Position numbers and translations under genes: made by a program. Below, one piece after another: positions 39,173 through 44,466 of a stretch of DNA of 44,466 nt. Below the pieces are notes generated by a model, which was not told the DNA's origin, searched no databases, and saw only the letters and a program-made list of their open reading frames with translations. The stretch is from positions 1 through 44,466 of the forward strand of contig MCFE01000693.1 in NCBI GenBank assembly GCA_002104905.1, written 5' to 3'. Numbering within the stretch: position 1 is the stretch's first letter; each line of letters starts with the position of its first letter. The stretch is from Basidiobolus meristosporus CBS 931.73. Lineage: Eukaryota > Basidiobolomycota > Basidiobolomycetes > Basidiobolales > Basidiobolaceae.

Positions 39173-40414
39173 GTTTTCTCCTTGTTAAATGCTGCTCTTA
39201 TGCATCTGGTTTGGCCTGCTTGTTCCTTGCTGGCACTCTGTGGGCAACCTGATACATGTTTCCTGCTTGTTTCAAGTTCACAGTCTATGCTGTGACAGGC
39301 TCCTGAGGTTGCTGCTTGTTTTTATCACTGCCAGGTCCTTGACTGCTACATTGACTGAGTGCTTCCTGAATACAAGTATGCTTTTCCTTGGTAAATGTTG
39401 TGCTGGTGCATCTGTGACTGCCTGCTTTTCCCTTATTGGCACTCTTTCAGCTACCTGATGTCTCTTTGACACATGATTGGGGCTTTTGGCCCAGCTTGTA
39501 GCAGGCTATTGAGGAAGGCGTGGATTTTTGGCTGTTGCATCCTTGTTTTTCTGCCTTTGCTAGTTTCTGCTATTCTTGAGTTACTTTCTTAGCATACCAT
39601 TGCTGGCCCAAAAACTGTTTGCTTGTTTGAATCCATGATAATGCTCATGGAGCAAGTCAATCACATTCAGCTTGGCCATGAGCTCCTGGTGATTCTATAG
39701 TATGCAGGCCATAAGGTATTGGTGGCTATACTTTTAATGGTCTCTTGAATATCAGTCCACTCTTAATCAGTGCACTTGATGGCTTCACAAATCTTCAATG
39801 TCTTTTGATTTTTAGGCTTTGGTATAAACACTACATTCTTTCCTTCCCATGCTTTAATAGGTTTTTTGGTGGACTTTATCTTTGAGCACCAATGTTGTGT
39901 TACAAAGACTGTTCAGTGTTTCTCTGCTGCTACATTGGGAAATGGCTTAATTTTTGGCAGTGACATTCAGCAACCTGAGTTCCTTTTTTGCAGCAAGGAT
40001 ACTGCATTCTCCACCTGGGATTTTGATTGCTCTGCAACATTAAATCCACTCATTCTGTTTTTGGACTTTTTTATGATTTCTCTGGGCCATTACATCTATC
40101 CTATTGGCCACTGCATCTAATTGCCTCAGTTGTACCTTGCCATGAGCTGACAGCATACTTGCTTATATGGGTTGTGGAGATGTTGTGACAGTCACTTGCT
40201 GGTCTTTAACTGAGGGTACTGCGTTTGCTTCATTCTCATCTGCCTCAGTATAATGGTCAGCTTGTGGCTCTGCAGAGATTCCCAATTGCCTACTTGCCTG
40301 AGAGCCTAAGGAGTCCATATCATTCCCTGCAGTAGGCACACTGTCCACAGGGCCTATTTTGGTTGTAACCTTGCTTGTTGCGCAGAATGTCAATGCAAGC
40401 TGTTGTCCAACCAT
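39173..40414 (-). pseudogene. CACTA-2 gene A, N-terminal and middle part
   Basis: From 40414 the frame reads MVGQQLALTFCATSKVT, then SRQLGISAEPQADHYTEADE, aligning with CACTA-1 7390-7640. A middle part with many stops holds a KLNVIDLLHEHYHGFKQANSF block near 39680-39600 (DIFHEHYPGFKLANSF in CACTA-1). The Lys-rich repeat region (KRHQVAERVPIREKQAVTD, FRKHSVNVAVKDLAVIK) is open at 39472-39278. It is interrupted at 39173 by Copia-2B and continues at 29894. Function unknown; shared blocks in two copies argue it was a real protein. Confidence 0.62.
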
Positions 40415-41002
40415 TCTTCTGCTGCTGTTAGTGGTGGGGTTTGGTTGGGAACCAGAAAATTTGCTTTATTTTTTGGTGGCAAAAATATAGAAGTAAGTCA
40501 AACCAAAGGGAAACAGTGTTTCATATATGTGTAAATGTAATGCCACAACATTTTTAAAATGCTTACTATGACAGGTCATCACTGAAATGTATATTCATAT
40601 AGGTGCAATGTCTCAAATACAAAATTATCTTAGATTTATATGAGTTTTGACAGAAAAGTGATATAATAGCATTATGTCATTGAGTGTCAAGCTGTTTACC
40701 CCATGGAAAAGAGTACCTTGATTCAATGATTTAAGAGAAGAGAAAAAAGAAAATGTGGCTATTGCAGCAAGCCTCTGAGCCATTAAGCACTCACACAGCA
40801 TTGGAAGTAGTACAAGGATTACAGCCAGTGTTTTGCCACACAAGTCATATTTGACCATTCACCAGTCAGTACTGTACCAACAAAATCTTGCCAACCACTT
40901 GATACTTCTATATTGGCATCTGGCCATCATTGTTGCCTTGCATAAACTGAGTCATGAGAGTTTGTAATGCCTTTGGGCTCACCCTAACCTTGTTAATATG
41001 GC
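40415..41002. promoter_or_regulatory. Divergent spacer between gene A and TNP2, possible two-way promoter
   Basis: The spacer between the two divergent genes is conserved with 6853-7389 of CACTA-1. A block shared between copies (40640-40860 and 6961-7206) keeps similar frames on both strands, so part may be leader exon rather than promoter. No clear TATA box was chosen. The role is inferred only from gene arrangement. Confidence 0.35.
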
Positions 41003-41467
41003 ATGCAGAGAGATAGCTCTGAAGAAGCAGGCTCACTGAGGGATTGTGAGCCTATCTCCCCTAACAACAGTAATCCGCATGAGTCCAGCAATATCCCATT
41101 ATACAATGAGACAACACCTGTGGAAAAAAATGCCAAGGATACTTTATGGAAACAAGTGAGCCCAGTGATCCATCTATTGGTGAATGATGTTATGTTGTGG
41201 CTGGAGAAGTGATGCTTTTCCACTAATATCAGTGATGGGGGCTTTGAGGATTTACTACTACTTCTTGCAAATCATCTAGGGATGCAGCTTACCATGTACA
41301 TGGTACAAATGGACACCTGTCATGTGGCTGGCAACTGGTTTAAGTGCAAAACCATCATGCTGCTGTAAACATACAACCCAGAGACCATCCCAATGCCAGC
41401 CTGTATTAACAGTTGCATGGCTTTTACCTTAGAAAATGCCACCATTGCAAGGTGTCCAACTTGTCAG
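41003..41467 (+). pseudogene. CACTA-2 TNP2 transposase, N-terminal part, cut by Gypsy-4
   Basis: A single frame with two stops (TGA at 41210 and TAA at 41365) reads MQRDSSEEAGSLRD, VSPVIHLLVNDVMLWLEK, then CFSTNISDGGFEDLLLLLAN, and ends INSCMAFTLENATIARCPTC. The 'NSCMAFT ... CP-x-C' signature is that of the TNP2 N-terminal zinc-binding segment. This is the cleanest copy of the region and fixes the frame for CACTA-1. Gypsy-4 enters just after the last Cys (flank GTCAG, 41463-41467). Confidence 0.75.
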
Positions 41468-41835
41468 TGTTACAAGTCTTGGTATAAGAGTTGTAGAGGA
41501 ATAGAGAGTTTAGCTAGTATTGTAATCACTAAAACTTGAACTGATTTTTATTGAGGATCCAGCAGCTCCTTATATACATTTTGCCTGATCAATTACTGAC
41601 TAATTGTATTTCCTAATGTAGGTTGTGGCTGATGACTCATTTGATTGCATCATCATCACCTAATAAAATCCTACTTAATATATCTATTTCTGTCTGATAA
41701 GGATCTGCTGATTGATTTGCTGACTAATGCTACTGATTTGATAGATATTACTAATATACTGATAACCCAAACATTTACTAATTGATTTGACTAAAAACTG
41801 ATCTAACTTAAACATTCAAGCGGCAGATCATAACA
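41468..41835 (-). repeat. Gypsy-4 3' LTR
   Basis: 368 bp from TGTTACAAGTC to AGATCATAACA. It matches the other gypsy LTRs over its length. Its left flank GTCAG should reappear beyond the 5' LTR outside the window if the insertion is simple. Confidence 0.93.
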
Positions 41836-41845
41836 TTCTCCCCTA

Positions 41846-42574
41846 CTAAAGGTGAGAGGGTTCTCCTGAATCTCTTTTCTTGTGATAACAATATCTTGAT
41901 GGTTCAGTATTATCAGCAAGTCTTGCAAGCTTGAGTCTGTCCCTATGCACTAAGTGTTCCCGGATATTGCCTTGTTTGGCCACCAGTTGGTAAGTTGCAA
42001 ATGGACATTCTCTGATGATACTGAATGGTCCTGTCCATTGTGGCTCAAACTTCTTCCAAGTGTTGTTTCTTAGCAATACCAAGCTCCCAACTGTCAATGC
42101 TTCTGGTGCTATAGTCTTATCAAATCTCTGCTTCATCTTTTCTGCACTTTGAGATACTCTGGTCTGTGCCTTTTGACATCTTTGTTTCAGTTGCTGGTGT
42201 CTACTTGGCTGACTGAGTTCATTGTCTAAGGTGTCTGTAAGCTTTGGTTGTGTGAGATCTCCTGGAATCCTTGGTTCACATCCATACACTAAGTAAAATG
42301 GTGATTGCTAAGTGGTGTTGTGTACTCTGACTCTGCATGTAAAGAGTGCTTAGTCTATACACTCATCCCATCTACTGACAACTCCATTTGCATACTTGGC
42401 CAGCATTTTTCCAAATAATCCATTAAACTGCTCAGTGACTCCATTAGTTCTGGGGTGATATGCCAAGGTTTTCAAGTGTCTGATCTGCTGCATTTCCAGG
42501 TAAGCCTCTAATGTCTTTGCCATAAAGTTTAATCCTCTGACAGATAAGATCTCCACAGGGCATCCAAACTTCAT
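41846..42574 (-). pseudogene. Gypsy-4 integrase, catalytic end and C-terminal domain
   Basis: In the same frame as the rest of pol, separated by stops near 42578 and 42310. The core reads PVEILSVRGLNFMAKTL, with Val where the second catalytic Asp is expected, so integration by this protein would fail. HPRTNGVTEQFNGLFGKML keeps the Glu. After YGCEPRIPGDLTQPK the C-terminal domain runs to FEPQWTGPFSIIRECPF, LVHRDRLKLARLAD and a stop after GEPSHL at 41846. No chromodomain follows. Confidence 0.93.
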
Positions 42575-42580
42575 CAGGAT

Positions 42581-43450
42581 CTAATGGTAAATGAAACTTG
42601 CAACTTCTTGTTCACTGGCTATTGGTACAGCTTTAGCAACTGGCCATTTAGTGGCATGGTAAATTGCTACTAGGATCCAATGGTTGCATCTCCTGGTAGT
42701 TGGCAGTCTTCCAATAAAGTCAATTCCCCATCTTTCAAATGGACTTACAGGCTCCAAGGGAAGGAGTTTGGCAATTCTCTGTGATTGGCTTTGGTTGATT
42801 TGGCAATATGGGCATGTTTTCACTAGCTTCTCAATGTCTTGTTTCATTCTGGGCCACCATGCTCTGGCTTTCACAAGGCTATAGGTTCCTTCAATCCCAA
42901 GATGTCCATATCCATTGTGTAGCTTATGTATTAAGTCCAGGCAAGCAACATAAGGACAATAGGCAATAGGGCTTCCATCAACAATTTGGTAGAGTGTTTC
43001 ATCCGGTACAACAAATTTGCTGGCTTCATCCTGCATTATTTTCCTTATCTCTTCATCCACCTCATTAGGAATGGCTTGGTCCTCAAAGTACTTTGGTGAT
43101 AGACTAGGCCAATCTGATTCATGCACCAAGTTGAGTTGTGCAACTTGATCTAATCTTGATAAGGCATCTGCAACCATGCTGTTTTTTCTAGGGCAGTAGA
43201 CAATCTCCAGGTCCAATTGCTGAATATATTCACTCCATCTTGTCATTCTTCTAGAGAGTACCTTCTGAGTAAATATATACTTGAGGGAGGCATGATCAGT
43301 CTTCACAGTGCATTTGACTCCTTCAATATAGCATCTCCATGTCTTCAAACAGTGTATTATAGCAAGCATCTCCTTCTCATGGACTGGATAGTTATGCTCT
43401 GCTGAGTTCAGTTTCTTGGATTCAAAGGCAACTTGGTAGTCCTTTCCCAT
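42581..43450 (-). pseudogene. Gypsy-4 RNase H and integrase zinc domain/core
   Basis: A 289-residue open run. RNase H: VAFESKKLNSAEHNYPVHEK, TDHASLKYIFTQK and MVADALSRLDQ. Integrase: LHNGYGHLGIEGTYSLVKAR with TCPYCQINQ forms the HHCC zinc domain, and RWGIDFIGRLPTTRRC starts the core with its first Asp. A TAA just upstream (near 43455) replaces the Gln of LSQEHMGKDY seen in the alignment. It continues after the stop at 42578. Confidence 0.95.
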
Positions 43451-43456
43451 GTGTTC

Positions 43457-44326
43457 TTAGCTCAGCACTCCACCAATTGCATAATCTGAAGCATCTGTGC
43501 ACAGAGTGAACTCTTTTCTGAAGTCTGGTATTCTTAAGCTTATCAGCCTAGCAAGTTCATTCTTGAGCATCTGGAAGGCAGTCTCACAAGCTATGTCCCA
43601 CTTGTAGGTATTTTCTTTCTTGAGTATATCAGTTAAAGGGGCTGCAATACTTGCAAACAATTTGACAAATCTCCAATAATAGGAAACCATTGCAAGGAAT
43701 GATCTGAGCTCTGATATGCTATGGTGCTGCTTCAGATTCTTGATAACTTCCACCTTCTTGGGGTCTAAGGTTACTCCTGTGCTAGTCACTATGTGTCCCA
43801 GATATTCAATGTGTTCCTTGAAGAATTCACACTCGGGTAGCTTGCCATAAAGCTTGTTCTCTCTTAGCTTCTTCAAGACCTTTTCAATGTGCACCACGTG
43901 ATCCTCTTCTGTCTTGCTGTATATCAATATGTCATCCAGGTAGATTATCACAAACCTGTCTAAATACTCCTGAAAGACAGTCTGCATCAGGGTCATGAAT
44001 GTTGGAGGGGCATTAGTGAGGCCAAAACTCATGACTAAGCACTCGTAATGTCCATATCTGGTCCTGAATGCTGTCGTAGGGATATATTCTGGTTTCACCC
44101 TAGTCTGGTTGTATCCTGACATGAGGTCAATCTTGCTGAAAATAGTGGCTCCATTAAGTTGGTCCAAAAGCTCATCAATCCAATGTATGGGGTACTTATT
44201 CTTGACGGTAACTGAGTTCAGGGCTCTGTAGTCAAAGCACATCCTAAGTGTTCCATCCTTCTTTTTCACAAAAAGCACTGGTGCTCCCCAGGGTGACTTG
44301 CTGGGCCTGATGTATCCTTGCTCCAA
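43457..44326 (-). pseudogene. Gypsy-4 reverse transcriptase
   Basis: A 289-residue open run with the full RT palm: [63 protein letters not shown] and [17 protein letters not shown] (catalytic YLDD). The thumb and connection follow ([33 protein letters not shown]). [17 protein letters not shown] begins RNase H, with the first Asp. The RT N-terminus and the protease linker (LVSLLPVRDVDHAIDTGD) lie at 44466-44330 with a stop at about 44341 and a frame change near 44390. Confidence 0.95.
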
Positions 44327-44466
44327 TAGCTGATCTATTTGTCACTTCATTTCCTCCAATTCCAATGGACTCATTCTGTAAGGGTGTCTTGCTTACTGGA
44401 GGGCTATCTCCTGTGTCAATGGCATGATCCACATCTCTGACTGGTAGTAGGCTTACAAGCTCATCC

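Larger units (their letters stand above)
27090..41467. mobile_element. CACTA-2, split by the Copia-2B nest
   Basis: The two parts, 27090-29894 and 39173-41467, are one element. Joined at GTTTT they read through in the same order as CACTA-1 (around 8620-8660 on its reverse complement). The order along the plus strand is TNP2 C-terminus (minus), gene A (minus), a divergent spacer, and TNP2 N-terminus (plus), cut by Gypsy-4 at 41467. Termini were not found. Confidence 0.82.
41468..44466 (-). mobile_element. Gypsy-4: Ty3/gypsy element, 3' part, runs off the window
   Basis: It has the 3' LTR 41468-41835, polypurine tract (rc of 41836-41851), then integrase, RNase H and RT in a single pol frame with only a few stops. 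It continues beyond 44466 toward protease and gag. It is the least decayed gypsy in the window and serves as reference for the others. Confidence 0.95.

Noticed and set aside
32838-39177. GTTCT (left of 32843) and GTTTT (right of 39172) as a duplication around the palindrome
   Set aside because: The left flank is Gypsy-3 and the right flank CACTA-2. The exact GTTTT partner is at 29890-29894 with the matching LTR.
1-44466. tRNA, rRNA or host protein genes
   Set aside because: No cloverleaf, rRNA-like block or non-transposon protein motif was seen on either strand; a covariance-model search could still reveal a degenerate one.

Overview
This window is a eukaryotic transposon graveyard. I find no host gene, no tRNA or rRNA, and nothing prokaryotic. 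Every stretch with coding character belongs to a transposable element, and nearly all of these are broken by stops, frameshifts, deletions or later insertions. A fungus is the most likely source. The copia primer-binding sites (GGTTATGAGCCC) match the anticodon arm of the yeast-type initiator tRNA-Met, which has a U where plants and animals usually have a C. Rich TNP2-type CACTA transposons also fit a fungus, perhaps a basidiomycete. That assignment is inference. The DNA is clearly AT-rich by eye.

Layout, left to right. (1) 1-2488: 5' half of a Ty1/copia element on the minus strand (Copia-1A), followed by a copia integrase scrap and a possible solo LTR (to 3269). (2) 3320-9479: a decayed CACTA (En/Spm-like) element. 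It has a TNP2 transposase pseudogene on the minus strand (split by a solo LTR at 5544-5948), a divergent accessory gene (gene A) on the plus strand, and a second TNP2 fragment behind gene A. (3) 9480-18850: a Ty3/gypsy element (Gypsy-1, minus) with a complete copia (Copia-1B, plus, 10442-14864, 5-bp duplication TAAAT) inserted in its integrase. (4) 18851-25584: a second gypsy (Gypsy-2, minus), which contains a PIF/Harbinger-like DNA transposon (18930-21701, 10-bp terminal inverted repeats) and a possible MITE. (5) 25585-27080: an inverted CACTA scrap, an unassigned AT-rich stretch, and two copia scraps. (6) 27090-29894 plus 39173-41467: one second CACTA element, split by a copia of another family (Copia-2B, minus, 29895-39172) with a perfect 5-bp duplication GTTTT. 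Inside Copia-2B lies a truncated Gypsy-3 (30429-32842), and inside that a truncated Copia-2A (plus, 32843-35995). Copia-2A and the rest of Copia-2B form a palindrome with arms of about 3.15 kb. (7) 41468-44466: Gypsy-4 (minus), the best-preserved pol, inserted in the CACTA-2 transposase and running off the window.

How it fits together. The retroelements encode Gag, aspartic protease, reverse transcriptase, RNase H and integrase for copying through RNA. The CACTA and Harbinger elements encode cut-and-paste transposases. Insertion order can be read from nesting: CACTA-2 is older than Copia-2B, which is older than Gypsy-3, which is older than Copia-2A; Gypsy-1 is older than Copia-1B; Gypsy-2 is older than the Harbinger element. 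The most notable points are the palindrome with its near-symmetric deletion, half-tRNA priming with a gag-frame ATG inside the primer-binding site, recurrent loss of the protease aspartate, and an unrecognised gene paired divergently with TNP2 in both CACTA copies.
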